64,000 nt of DNA from Vicinamibacterales bacterium. GTDB lineage: Bacteria; Acidobacteriota; Vicinamibacteria; Vicinamibacterales; UBA2999. Below are positions 31,064-39,463 of this stretch, one piece after another. A program made the translations under genes and the position numbers. Location: NCBI GenBank assembly GCA_041659285.1, contig JBAZYO010000003.1:1-64000 (forward strand), read 5' to 3'. Within the stretch, counting starts at the first letter, position 1; every line of letters begins with the position of its first letter. The notes beneath the pieces were generated by a model that was not told where the DNA came from, searched no databases, and saw nothing but the letters and a program-made list of their open reading frames with translations.

Positions 31064-31869
31064 TGAGGCGCCTCGCCACCCTGGCGATCGTGCTGGCGCT
31101 GTCGGCGTGCGCCGCGCGGACGCCGCCGCGTCCCACCGGCACGCCCGGCCCGGATCCGACCGCGATCGAGGCGTTCACCAGGGCGACCGCGTCGTGCCGC
31201 GGCTTCCGCTCGTTGACCGGTGAGCTGTCACTGTCAGGCAAGGCCGGCGGCGAGCGCATTCGCGGCCGCGTGATCGCCGGCCTCGAGGCCGGCGGCTCGA
31301 TCCGCCTTGAGGGGGTCGCGCCCTTCGGCCCTCCCGTGTTCATCCTCGCCGGCCGCGCGGAACGCGCCACGCTGCTGCTGCCGCGCGAGCGTCGCGTGCT
31401 CAGGGAGACCGCGGTGGCCGCCGTGCTCGAACGGTTGACGGGCCTCGCCCTCGGCGCGGACGACCTGCGGCTGATGGTGTCCGGCTGTCTGGCCGACAAT
31501 GCCGCGCCCGCGGAAGGGAAGCAGTGGCCCGGCGGCTGGCAGGCCGTCACGCTCGGGCCCGATCGCGTCGCCTATCTTCGCCTCCGGCAGGGACAGCCGG
31601 TGGTGGTCGCGGCCGACTACGGCCCGTGGCGGCTGGATTATTCGGAACACCTGGGCGGCTACCCGCGCCTCGTGCGGGTGCGCCGCGCCCCTGGGCGCCC
31701 AGGCCTTGGCGAAGGCGACGCCACGACCGACGTGACCGCCCGCGTCGGCGAACTCGAAGTGAACACCACGATCGACCCGCGCGCGTTCGCGCTCGAGATA
31801 CCATCGGACGCCGATCCGATGACGCTCGACGAGCTGCGGTCGGTCGCTCCTCTCGTGCCCAAGTCCTGA
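31063..31869 (+). CDS. lolB: LolB-like outer-membrane lipoprotein
   Basis: A 268-aa lipoprotein with lipobox LSAC (Cys16) after a short hydrophobic leader. The body reads FRSLTGELSLSGKAGGERI, then long beta strands, like the half-barrel of LolB/LolA. Sequence identity to classical LolB is weak by eye, but the position directly upstream of ispE and prs matches the lolB-ispE-prs order of Proteobacteria. If LolB, it receives lipoproteins from LolA at the outer membrane. Confidence 0.7.
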   Translation: MRRLATLAIVLALSACAARTPPRPTGTPGPDPTAIEAFTRATASCRGFRSLTGELSLSGKAGGERIRGRVIAGLEAGGSIRLEGVAPFGPPVFILAGRAERATLLLPRERRVLRETAVAAVLERLTGLALGADDLRLMVSGCLADNAAPAEGKQWPGGWQAVTLGPDRVAYLRLRQGQPVVVAADYGPWRLDYSEHLGGYPRLVRVRRAPGRPGLGEGDATTDVTARVGELEVNTTIDPRAFALEIPSDADPMTLDELRSVAPLVPKS

Positions 31870-31870
31870 T

Positions 31871-32767
31871 ATGGTCCAGTCCGTCAGTCTCCCCGCCTTC
31901 GCGAAAATCAACCTCGACCTGCGGATCCTCGGCACGCGGCCCGACGGGTATCACGACCTGCGCACCATCTTTCAAAGCCTTGCGCTGTTCGACACGGTGA
32001 CGGTGACGCGGCGGCGCGGGCCGCTCGAGATCGTGTGCGACCAGCCCGACATCCCGACCGACCGTCGCAATCTGGTGTGGAAGGCGGCGTCGCTCCTGCA
32101 CCGCGTCGCGACCGGCAAGGCCACGGCCGCTCGCAACATCTCGATCGACCTGCGCAAGCGCATTCCCATGCAGGCGGGGCTGGGCGGCGGCAGCGCCGAT
32201 GCGGCGATGACGCTGCTCGCGCTGAACAAGCTCTGGAAGATGGACCTGGACGTCGCCACGCTGACGCGCATCGGCGCGCGACTGGGCGCCGACGTGCCGT
32301 ATTTCCTGGGCGGCGGCACGTCGCTCGGCCTCGGCCGCGGCGACGACATCTATCCGCTGGCCGACCTGCCGACGGTGCACGTCGTGATCCTGCGGCCGGG
32401 GTTCGGCGTGGCGACGGCCGACGCCTACCAGTGGTTCGACGATGAGTCCCGCCGCTCCAGCCGCGAGCCGGCGCCGCGCCCGTACCCGGCCGGTTGGCCG
32501 GCCTGGGCGGCGACCCTGCGCAACGACCTCGAGGTACCGGTCGTGCGCCACCATCCCGCGATTGCGCGGATTCGCCAGTCGTTGCTCGACGCCGGGGCCA
32601 ACTTTGCCGCCATGTCGGGGTCCGGATCCGCGGTATTTGGGCTGTTCGAGCGGGCTGACGCGGCCCGCCGCACCGCCAACGATCTGGCCCGGCCTGGCTG
32701 GCTGTCGCTCCATACCCGCACGATGGCGCGCCGCGAGTACGCCAGGCGGGTTGCCGCCGGCCTGTAG
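31871..32767 (+). CDS. ispE: 4-diphosphocytidyl-2-C-methyl-D-erythritol kinase
   Basis: GHMP kinase of the MEP isoprenoid pathway. The 298-aa product has PAFAKINLDLRILGTRPDGYH, the ATP-binding loop PMQAGLGGGSADAAMTLL and the C-terminal SGSGSAVFGLF motif. It starts one base after lolB. With ispDF at 48.5 kb, three MEP enzymes lie in this window. Confidence 0.95.
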   Translation: MVQSVSLPAFAKINLDLRILGTRPDGYHDLRTIFQSLALFDTVTVTRRRGPLEIVCDQPDIPTDRRNLVWKAASLLHRVATGKATAARNISIDLRKRIPMQAGLGGGSADAAMTLLALNKLWKMDLDVATLTRIGARLGADVPYFLGGGTSLGLGRGDDIYPLADLPTVHVVILRPGFGVATADAYQWFDDESRRSSREPAPRPYPAGWPAWAATLRNDLEVPVVRHHPAIARIRQSLLDAGANFAAMSGSGSAVFGLFERADAARRTANDLARPGWLSLHTRTMARREYARRVAAGL

Positions 32768-32833
32768 GCAGTAGTTCGGGCTAGCCGCCTTTGCCAAGGC
32801 CTGGCGCCCAAGATGCCGGACGCCACCTGTAGC

Positions 32834-32867
32834 ATCCGCCGTCAGGCGGATTGTTGGGTTGCCCAAC
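32834..32867 (+). terminator. Hairpins downstream of ispE
   Basis: ATCCGCC-GTCA-GGCGGAT (32834-32851) forms a perfect seven-pair stem followed by TGTTGGGTT. A second stem, GTTGGG/CCCAAC (32853-32867), follows at once. The U-tract is poor, so termination may be partial. It separates the lolB-ispE transcript from the tRNA(Gln) promoter. Confidence 0.45.
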
Positions 32868-32888
32868 TCCCGTAAACTCGGCTACGAT
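32859..32888 (+). promoter_or_regulatory. Promoter for tRNA(Gln)
   Basis: TTGCCC (32859-32864), 18-nt spacer, TACGAT (32883-32888) fits a sigma-70-type promoter, with the predicted start about 15 nt before the mature tRNA. It partly overlaps the second hairpin downstream of ispE. Confidence 0.5.
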
Positions 32889-32908
32889 AAGTGTTTGCCC
32901 CGGGGTGT

Positions 32909-32983
32909 TGGGGCGTGGCCAAGCGGTAAGGCGAGGGTCTTTGGAACCCTTATTCGAAGGTTCGAATCCTTCCGCCCCAACCA
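32909..32983 (+). tRNA. tRNA-Gln (TTG)
   Basis: Seven-pair acceptor stem TGGGGCG/CGCCCCA, discriminator A and encoded CCA. The anticodon arm AGGGT-CTTTGGA-ACCCT gives anticodon TTG (32941-32943), and GGTTCGAATCC is a standard T arm. It sits between ispE and prs, a place where tRNA(Gln) occurs in several bacterial phyla. Confidence 0.96.
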
Positions 32984-33100
32984 TTCGATTGGAGCGTTTC
33001 AGCATCGCCCGGTCGGGCAGGACGGCTCGACCGACGAAACTGGGGCCGTTCTGTCGGAACGGCCCGCAGGGCAATTGAACTGAACTCCAGTGATGAGCAA

Positions 33101-34054
33101 ATGCGACCAACCGGTTTCGGAGAACTGAAAGTCTTCTCAGGCAGTGCTCACCCGCAACTCGCGGCTGAGATCGCCGAGTTCCTCGGGGTGGAGCTCGGAC
33201 AGGCACGCCTCCGCCGGTTTCCCGACACCGAAGTCTCGTTCCAGATCGACGAAAACATCCGCGGCACCGACGTCTTCATCATCCAGCCGACCTGCGCTCC
33301 GGTGGATCCTCACCTGATGGAGCTGATGATCATGACCGACGCGTTCCGCCGGTCGTCCGCGGCCCGGATCACCGCCGTCATTCCGTACTACGGCTATGCC
33401 CGACAGGACCGCAAGGACAAGCCGCGCGTGCCGATTTCCGCCAAGCTGGTGGCCAACGTGCTCACCGCCTCGGGCGTGAACCGCGTGCTGACCATGGACC
33501 TGCACAAGGCGCAGATCCAGGGCTTCTTCGACCTGCCGGTGGACCACCTGTTTGCGGCGCCGGTGATCATCGACTACCTTTCGCGCCAGTCGTACGAGAA
33601 GCTGACCATCGTCGCGCCCGACGCCGGCGGCGCCGAGCGCGCCCGCGCCTACGCCAAGCGTCTCGACGCCGAACTGGCCGTGATCGACAAGCGCCGCAGC
33701 GAAGACGGCACCGCCGAAGTGATGAACGTCATCGGCGAGGTGGCCGGCCGCACCTGCGTGATCGCCGACGACATCATCGACACGGCGGGCACCATCCAGA
33801 AGGCGGCGCAGGCGCTGAAAGACTCGGGCGCCGAGCGGGTGCTGGCCTGCGCCATCCACGGCGTGCTCTCCGGTCCGGCGATCGATCGCATCGAGAAGGC
33901 GCCGATCGACAAGCTGATCATCACCAACACGATTCCGCTCACCGCGGACCGGGCCAAGTGCCAGAAGATCGTCGTGCTGTCGGTGGCGCGACTGCTCGGC
34001 CAGGCCATCCGCAGCATCCACGAAGAAACCTCCGTTTCATCACTGTTCGTTTAA
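33101..34054 (+). CDS. prs: Ribose-phosphate pyrophosphokinase
   Basis: Makes PRPP from ribose 5-phosphate and ATP. The 317-aa product has VFSGSAHPQLAAEIA, the catalytic YYGYARQDRKDKPR loop, MDLHKAQIQGFFD and the PRPP-binding loop VIADDIIDTAGT. Length is normal. No clear Shine-Dalgarno precedes the ATG. It is co-oriented with rplY and pth, a conserved prs-ctc-pth order. Confidence 0.96.
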   Translation: MRPTGFGELKVFSGSAHPQLAAEIAEFLGVELGQARLRRFPDTEVSFQIDENIRGTDVFIIQPTCAPVDPHLMELMIMTDAFRRSSAARITAVIPYYGYARQDRKDKPRVPISAKLVANVLTASGVNRVLTMDLHKAQIQGFFDLPVDHLFAAPVIIDYLSRQSYEKLTIVAPDAGGAERARAYAKRLDAELAVIDKRRSEDGTAEVMNVIGEVAGRTCVIADDIIDTAGTIQKAAQALKDSGAERVLACAIHGVLSGPAIDRIEKAPIDKLIITNTIPLTADRAKCQKIVVLSVARLLGQAIRSIHEETSVSSLFV

Positions 34055-34105
34055 CTCGGCAAAGGGTGTAGGCCGCAGCCGAAGCCCGAGGAAGGTAGTC
34101 AGGTC

Positions 34106-34843
34106 ATGGAAGCAGTTCTCGACGCAGTCACCCGCAACACCAGGGGCAAGAACGAAGCGCGGCGTCTCCGCGTGGCCGGCAAGATCCCGGCCGTGGTCTA
34201 CGGCGCCCAGAAGGCCGGCGATGCGCCGGCGCCGGAAGCGGTGGCGGTGGATCCCAAGCCGTTCATGAAGATCCTCCACTCCAGCTCAGGCCTCAACACC
34301 CTGATCACGCTGAAGATCGCCGGTGGCAACGAGGCCCGCGTGCTGGTCCGCAACGTGCAGCTCGACCCGGTGTCGGATCACCTGCTCCACGCCGACTTCT
34401 ACCGCGTCAACATGGACCGCAAGATCAAGGTCACCGTGCCGATCACCCTGCGTGGCGAGTCCCGTGGCGTGAAGCAGGACGGCGGCGTGCTCGACTTCGT
34501 GCACCGCGAGATTGAAGTCGAAGTGCTCCCGGCCGAGATTCCGAACTCGATCGAAGTGGATATCACCGACCTCGGCATTGGCGGCGCCATCCACGTGCGC
34601 GACGTCGCGGCCAACGCGGCCTGGACCCCGGTGACCGATTCCGACCTCATGCTCGTCCACATCATCACCATCAAGGCGGTCGAGGAAGCGGTGGTGCCTG
34701 GCGCTGAAGGCGCGGCGGCTGCCGCCCCCGCCGGCGGCGCGGCCGAACCGGAAGTGCTCAAGAAGGGCAAGACCGACAAGGAAGGCGAAGGCGCCAAGGC
34801 CGAGAAGAAGGACGACAAGAAGAAGGACGACAAGAAGAAGTAA
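34106..34843 (+). CDS. rplY: 50S ribosomal protein L25/TL5/CTC
   Basis: 5S-rRNA-binding ribosomal protein of the long CTC type, 245 aa. The N-terminal L25 domain contains ARRLRVAGKIPAVVYG and the C-terminal TL5 domain includes IPNSIEVDITDLGIGGAIHV. The last 50 or so residues are an Ala/Gly stretch then a Lys/Asp-rich tail (KKDDKKKDDKKK) that is likely unstructured. The stop overlaps pth by one base. Confidence 0.95.
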   Translation: MEAVLDAVTRNTRGKNEARRLRVAGKIPAVVYGAQKAGDAPAPEAVAVDPKPFMKILHSSSGLNTLITLKIAGGNEARVLVRNVQLDPVSDHLLHADFYRVNMDRKIKVTVPITLRGESRGVKQDGGVLDFVHREIEVEVLPAEIPNSIEVDITDLGIGGAIHVRDVAANAAWTPVTDSDLMLVHIITIKAVEEAVVPGAEGAAAAAPAGGAAEPEVLKKGKTDKEGEGAKAEKKDDKKKDDKKK

Positions 34844-35433
34844 TGAAGCTTGTCGTCGGGCTCGGCAATCCCGGTTCCGAGTACCGCGACACCCGTCACA
34901 ACGTGGGCTTTCTCGTCGCCGACGAGTTGGCCAACCGCTGGCGGGTGCAGGATGGGTGGCGCGAGAAGTTCGGGGCGCTGTACATCAAGACGGTGGCGGG
35001 CGGCGAGCCGGTGCTCGTCGCCAAGCCGCTGACGTTCATGAACCTGAGCGGCCACGCGGTGGCCGGGCTGGCGGGCTTCTACCAGATCGAGCCCGCCGAG
35101 GTGTTCGTGGTGACCGACGACGTGGCGCTGCCGCTCGGGCGGTTGCGGGCGCGGCGTGACGGCGGCGCCGGCGGGCACAACGGGTTGAAGTCGATCATCG
35201 AGCACCTCGGCACGCCGGCGTTTCCGCGCGTGCGGGTGGGGGTGGGGCGCGGCGACAACCGCCGCGACCTCGCGGATCACGTGCTGGGCCGGTTCGAAGC
35301 CGGCGAGCGCGAAACAGTTTCGGCGGCCGTGTTGCGGGCCGCCGATGCCGCGGAGATGTTTCTCTCCGAGGGCATCGAACGCGTGATGAACGTGTTCAAC
35401 GCAGCGGAAAAGCAAGACCCGGACCCTGCGTAG
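34843..35433 (+). CDS. pth: Peptidyl-tRNA hydrolase
   Basis: Recycles peptidyl-tRNA released from stalled ribosomes. The 196-aa product has GLGNPGSEYRDTRHNVGF with catalytic His, PLTFMNLSGHAVA, and DDVALPLGRLRARRDGGAGGHNGLKSI. Length is normal. A 112-bp gap with no recognised element follows before rpsF. Confidence 0.97.
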   Translation: MKLVVGLGNPGSEYRDTRHNVGFLVADELANRWRVQDGWREKFGALYIKTVAGGEPVLVAKPLTFMNLSGHAVAGLAGFYQIEPAEVFVVTDDVALPLGRLRARRDGGAGGHNGLKSIIEHLGTPAFPRVRVGVGRGDNRRDLADHVLGRFEAGERETVSAAVLRAADAAEMFLSEGIERVMNVFNAAEKQDPDPA

Positions 35434-35545
35434 TGCAGACCGGTTCTCCTTGCCACGAGTGTGGCCTCGTCGAACGTGACCTGCTTCACGGTGCCTGCAC
35501 CGCCGAAGCGCGAAGCGCGAAGGCGTGTCCACAAGGAGACAGTGA

Positions 35546-36013
35546 ATGAGCAGTCGAACGTACGAATTGATCTACGTCCTCAAGCCGGACGCGCCCGAGA
35601 CGGAGGTCGCCGACATGCACAAGCAGGTCGCCGACATCGTCGAACGCCTGGGCGGCACCATCGACAAGACCGAGAACGTGGCGCCCTGGGGGCGTCGCCG
35701 GCTCGCGTATGAGATCGGGCATCACAAAGAAGGCTTCTACGTCCTCGAAGTGATCACCGGCTCGGCCGAGTTGATGAAGGAAATCGATCGCCGGCTGAAG
35801 GTGACCGAAGGCCTGTTGCGCCACCTGATCGTCCGCGTCGACGAGGCGGCGATCAAGGCCGAGCGCATGCGCACCAAGCGCACCGAAGAATCGCGCCGCC
35901 GCCGCGTGGCGCGTGGCCTCCCCCCCGACCGTCAGCCGGGTGAGGGACCGCAGGGTGAAGATAACGACGATTCCGGCGACTTGATGTTCGACGGCGGGGA
36001 GATGGAGGCTTAA
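35546..36013 (+). CDS. rpsF: 30S ribosomal protein S6
   Basis: The 155-aa product has the S6 fold (TYELIYVLKPDAPETEV, APWGRRRLAYEIGHHKEGFY). An extended basic/acidic C-terminus of about 55 residues (RRRRVARGLPPDRQPGEG … DGGEMEA) is longer than in E. coli. AAGGAG precedes the ATG. It is one base upstream of rpsR; ssb, often found between them, is absent. Confidence 0.96.
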   Translation: MSSRTYELIYVLKPDAPETEVADMHKQVADIVERLGGTIDKTENVAPWGRRRLAYEIGHHKEGFYVLEVITGSAELMKEIDRRLKVTEGLLRHLIVRVDEAAIKAERMRTKRTEESRRRRVARGLPPDRQPGEGPQGEDNDDSGDLMFDGGEMEA

Positions 36014-36014
36014 C

Positions 36015-36323
36015 ATGGCATTCGGTGGACCCAAGCGAGGCGGCCCGGGCGGAGCCCGTGGCAAGGATGCCAAGGACGCCAAGGGCGGCGACAAGCGTCG
36101 AGGCGGCGGATTTTTCCGGCGCCGGAAGGTCTGCAAGTTCTGCGCGGACAAGATCGACGACATCAACTACAAGGACGTCAAGCTGCTGAGCGGCTTCGTT
36201 CCCGAGCGTGGCAAGGTATTGCCGCGCCGGATTTCCGGGACCTGCGCGAAGCATCAGCGCGGGCTCCGCGTGGCCATCGTCCGGGCGCGCCAGCTGGCGC
36301 TGCTGCCGTACGCGGCGGATTAA
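36015..36323 (+). CDS. rpsR: 30S ribosomal protein S18
   Basis: A 102-aa S18 with a basic Gly/Lys-rich N-terminal extension and the core VCKFCADKIDDINYKDVKLL, then RISGTCAKHQRGLRVAIVRA. Three Cys (CKFC and GTC) suggest the zinc-binding (C+) variant. Partner of S6 on the ribosome platform. Confidence 0.96.
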   Translation: MAFGGPKRGGPGGARGKDAKDAKGGDKRRGGGFFRRRKVCKFCADKIDDINYKDVKLLSGFVPERGKVLPRRISGTCAKHQRGLRVAIVRARQLALLPYAAD

Positions 36324-36338
36324 GGGAGAACGCGAATC

Positions 36339-36785
36339 ATGGAAGTCATTCTCCGAGACCACGTTGAACACGTGGGTGAGCGCGGCGACGTCGTCAAGGT
36401 CGCCGACGGCTACGCCCGCAACTACCTGCTGCCGCGGAAGCTGGCCCTGCTGGCCACCCCCGCGAACAAGAACTGGATCGCGCGCGAGCGGAAGATTGCC
36501 GAAGCGCGTGAAGGTGAAGAGCGCGTGGCCGCCGAAGCGCTGGCCGATCGGCTCGTGGCGCTCGACCTGCAGATTGGCCGCAAGGTCGGCGACAACGACA
36601 CCCTCTACGGTTCGGTGACCAACGCCGACATCGCGGAGCTCCTGAAAGAAAAGGGCTTCGACGTCGATCGCCGCAAGATCTTGTTGCCGGACCCGCTGCG
36701 CGCACTAGGTGAAGCGCACGTGCCGGTGAAGTTGCACCGCGACGTGACGGCGCAGCTCAAGATCACGGTCGTCAAAGCCGCCTAA
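36339..36785 (+). CDS. rplI: 50S ribosomal protein L9
   Basis: The 148-aa product starts MEVILRDHVEHVGERGDVVKV and continues ARNYLLPRKLALLAT (rRNA-binding N-domain), a connecting helix and the C-domain (VDRRKILLPDPLRALGEAHV). Normal length. Last gene of rpsF-rpsR-rplI; followed by a terminator. Confidence 0.97.
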   Translation: MEVILRDHVEHVGERGDVVKVADGYARNYLLPRKLALLATPANKNWIARERKIAEAREGEERVAAEALADRLVALDLQIGRKVGDNDTLYGSVTNADIAELLKEKGFDVDRRKILLPDPLRALGEAHVPVKLHRDVTAQLKITVVKAA

Positions 36786-36811
36786 AGGGCGTACGACCGA
36801 ACGTTGGTTTC

Positions 36812-36849
36812 AAGGCCGGGCGCCACGGGCGTCCGGCCTTTTCTTTTTT
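36812..36849 (+). terminator. Intrinsic terminator after rplI
   Basis: AAGGCCGGGCGC (36812-36823) pairs with GCGTCCGGCCTT (36829-36840), with one G-T pair, and is followed by TTTTCTTTTTT. A strong rho-independent terminator separating the ribosomal-protein operon from dnaB. Confidence 0.9.
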
Positions 36850-36898
36850 CCAGCGGTCAACCCGCCGCGCCGCGACAACCCGCGAGGTTTGTCCGCGC

Positions 36899-36904
36899 TA
36901 TACT
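36899..36904 (+). promoter_or_regulatory. -10 element of the dnaB promoter
   Basis: TATACT lies 16 nt before the dnaB ATG and just downstream of the rplI terminator. No good -35 is seen at the proper distance. No Shine-Dalgarno sequence lies between it and the ATG, so the leader would be under 10 nt. Confidence 0.55.
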
Positions 36905-36920
36905 TTCGATCCCGCACGAC

Positions 36921-38288
36921 ATGGCCGAAACCGCAACCGCACCAGCTCTACGCACGCTCCCGCACAACCTCGAAGCGGAACGGTCCGTCCTGGGCGCGAT
37001 CCTGATCGACAACGACACCTACAACGTCGCCGCGGCGATGCTCGACGCCAAGGCGTTCTTCCGCGATGCGCACCGCCGCATCTTCGAGCGGATGGCCGAC
37101 CTGTCGGAGCGCAGCCAGCCGATCGACCTGGTCACCCTGAAGGAAGAGCTCGAGCGGGCAAGTGAGCTGGACGAGGTCGGCGGCCCCGCCTACGTCGCGT
37201 CGCTGGTGGACGGCGTGCCGCGGTCGACCAACGTCGAGTACTACGCCCAAATCGTCAAGGAGAAGGCGACCCTGCGGGCGTTGATCTTCTCGGCGAACAA
37301 GATCACCGCCAGCGCCTACGAGGCCGACCAGGAAGCCGACCTGATCCTGGACGAGGCCGAGGCGGCGATCTTCGGGGTGGCCGAGGACCGCATCAAGACC
37401 GGCTTCGTCCCGATGCGCGACCTGGTGCGCGACAGCTTTCCGAAGATCGAGAAGCTGTTCGAGAACAAGACCTTCGTCACCGGCGTGCCCACCGGCTTCG
37501 ACGACATCGACAAGAAGACCCGCGGCCTGCAGCCCGGCGATCTGGTGATCGTCGCGGCCCGCCCGTCGATGGGGAAGACCAGTCTGGTCCTCAACATCTG
37601 CCAGTACGTCGCCACGCACGGCGGCGTGGCCGGCTTCTTCAGCCTGGAAATGTCGAAAGAATCGCTGTTCATGCGCATGCTCGCGTCGGAGGCGAAGATC
37701 GACACCTACCGGTTGCTGAGCGGACAGATCGGGCAGAAGGAATACGGGCAGATCACGCACGCGCTGGAGACCTTGAGCGAAGGGCAGCTGTTCGTGGACG
37801 ACACCGCCGGCATCGGCGTGATGGAGATGCGGGCCAAGGCGCGCCGCCTCAAGGCCGAGCACGGCCTGAACCTGCTCGCGATCGACTACGTCCAGTTGAT
37901 GACCGGCCGCGGCCGGTTCGAGAACCGCAACCTCGAACTGGCGTCAATCTCCCGCTCGCTCAAGGGCCTGGCCAAGGAACTGAGCGTGCCGATCATCGTG
38001 CTGTCGCAGCTGTCGCGGGCCCCGGAAGCGCGTTCCGACAAGCGGCCGATGCTGTCTGACCTGCGTGAGTCGGGCGCCCTCGAGCAGGACGCCGACGTGG
38101 TCGCCATGATCTTCCGCGAGGAGATGTACAAGACCGACGATCAGCCGGCCGACTCCGATGGCGTCGCCGAGATCATCATCGCCAAGCAGCGCAACGGCCC
38201 AACCGGGACGATCAAGCTGACGTTCCTGCGCGAGCAGACCCGGTTCGCGAACTACTCGGGCCCCGGCTACGCGACCTCCGACGACTAA
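36921..38288 (+). CDS. dnaB: Replicative DNA helicase
   Basis: Hexameric replication-fork helicase. The 455-aa product has the N-terminal helical domain (LPHNLEAERSVLGAILIDN), Walker A ARPSMGKTS near residue 213, FSLEMSKE, the Walker B/H3 region LLAIDYVQLMTG, and arginine-finger region KRPMLSDLRESGALEQDAD. No intein. ATG 36921 begins the conserved N-terminus; in-frame sequence upstream crosses the terminator and promoter. Confidence 0.97.
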   Translation: MAETATAPALRTLPHNLEAERSVLGAILIDNDTYNVAAAMLDAKAFFRDAHRRIFERMADLSERSQPIDLVTLKEELERASELDEVGGPAYVASLVDGVPRSTNVEYYAQIVKEKATLRALIFSANKITASAYEADQEADLILDEAEAAIFGVAEDRIKTGFVPMRDLVRDSFPKIEKLFENKTFVTGVPTGFDDIDKKTRGLQPGDLVIVAARPSMGKTSLVLNICQYVATHGGVAGFFSLEMSKESLFMRMLASEAKIDTYRLLSGQIGQKEYGQITHALETLSEGQLFVDDTAGIGVMEMRAKARRLKAEHGLNLLAIDYVQLMTGRGRFENRNLELASISRSLKGLAKELSVPIIVLSQLSRAPEARSDKRPMLSDLRESGALEQDADVVAMIFREEMYKTDDQPADSDGVAEIIIAKQRNGPTGTIKLTFLREQTRFANYSGPGYATSDD

Positions 38289-38299
38289 CGGCCCTCGCC

Positions 38300-39457
38300 A
38301 TGACCCGCTGCACCGCGGCGCGCGTTGACCTCGCCGCCCTCGACCGGAATTTCCGCGCCATCGGCTCATACCTGCAGGACGAGGCGTCGCTCAACCGCGG
38401 GGCGGGCCGCGGGCCGGTGCGGCCGCCAGGCATCATCGCGGTGGTCAAGGCCAATGCCTACGGCCATGGCGCGCGTCATGTCGCCAGGACGCTGGAGGCG
38501 GCCGGCGCCACCATGCTCGCCGTCGCCGACATCGAAGAGGGTGTGGACCTGCGCGGGTCGGGCATTCACGCCCCCATTCTCGTGTTTGGCGCGCTGAGCG
38601 TGAGTGACGTGGACGGGGTGTTCGCTCACGGCCTGACGCCGACCATCTCCAGCCCGGCCGCCGGCGCGGCGCTGCAGGCCGCCGCCGCGCAGCGCAAGAC
38701 CACCCTGCACTATCACCTCAAGATCGACACCGGGATGAACCGTCTCGGGTTCCGACACGACAACCTGCGGCGGACGCTGCCGGCGTTGCTGTCGAGCGCC
38801 AACCTGTCGCTGGACGCGGTGCACACCCACTTCGGCAGCGCCGACGAACCGGGCCACGCGCTGTTTGATGAACAGCGCACGCGGTTCGAGGCGGCCTGCC
38901 GCGTGCTCGACGACCTGGGCGCGGGCCCGCGGGTGCGCCACGCGGCGAACTCCGCGGCGCTGCTGCGCGATTCGCGCGTCTGGTACGACTTCGTGCGCCC
39001 GGGCTTGCTGCTGTACGGGCTGGTGCCGCCGCCGCTCGCCTCGACGCTGGCGCTGACGCCGGTGATGTCGCTGACCAGCCGGGTAGTCGCCGTCAAGGGC
39101 GTGCGCGCCGGCGAGGGCGTTGGCTACGGGAGCCGGTTCACCGCCGATCGGGCCGTGACCTTGGCTGTCATTCCCGCGGGTTACGCTGACGGACTGGATC
39201 GGCGGCTGGAGGGACGGGGTGCCGTGCTGATCCGCGGCCGCCGCGCGCCCATCGTCGGCGCCGTGAGCATGGACATGCTGACCGCCGACGTCACCGACAT
39301 CGACGCCGTCGGCCCGGGAGATGAAGTGGTGTTTCTCGGATCGCAGGGCAGCGAGCCGCAGCAGTCCATTGATGCCCGTGAAATGGCGGCGTGGATTGGG
39401 ACCATCCCGTATGAGATTCTCTGCCGCCTCGGTGCCCGCGTTGAGCGAAAGTATTGA
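38300..39457 (+). CDS. alr: Alanine racemase
   Basis: PLP enzyme supplying D-alanine for peptidoglycan. The 385-aa product has the PLP-lysine motif AVVKANAYGHGA near residue 51, KIDTGMNRLGF, AVHTHFGSADEP, and the catalytic Tyr region GEGVGYGSRF. It starts 11 bp after dnaB and is followed after 6 bp by radA, so the three are probably co-transcribed. Confidence 0.96.
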   Translation: MTRCTAARVDLAALDRNFRAIGSYLQDEASLNRGAGRGPVRPPGIIAVVKANAYGHGARHVARTLEAAGATMLAVADIEEGVDLRGSGIHAPILVFGALSVSDVDGVFAHGLTPTISSPAAGAALQAAAAQRKTTLHYHLKIDTGMNRLGFRHDNLRRTLPALLSSANLSLDAVHTHFGSADEPGHALFDEQRTRFEAACRVLDDLGAGPRVRHAANSAALLRDSRVWYDFVRPGLLLYGLVPPPLASTLALTPVMSLTSRVVAVKGVRAGEGVGYGSRFTADRAVTLAVIPAGYADGLDRRLEGRGAVLIRGRRAPIVGAVSMDMLTADVTDIDAVGPGDEVVFLGSQGSEPQQSIDAREMAAWIGTIPYEILCRLGARVERKY

Positions 39458-39463
39458 CTGGAA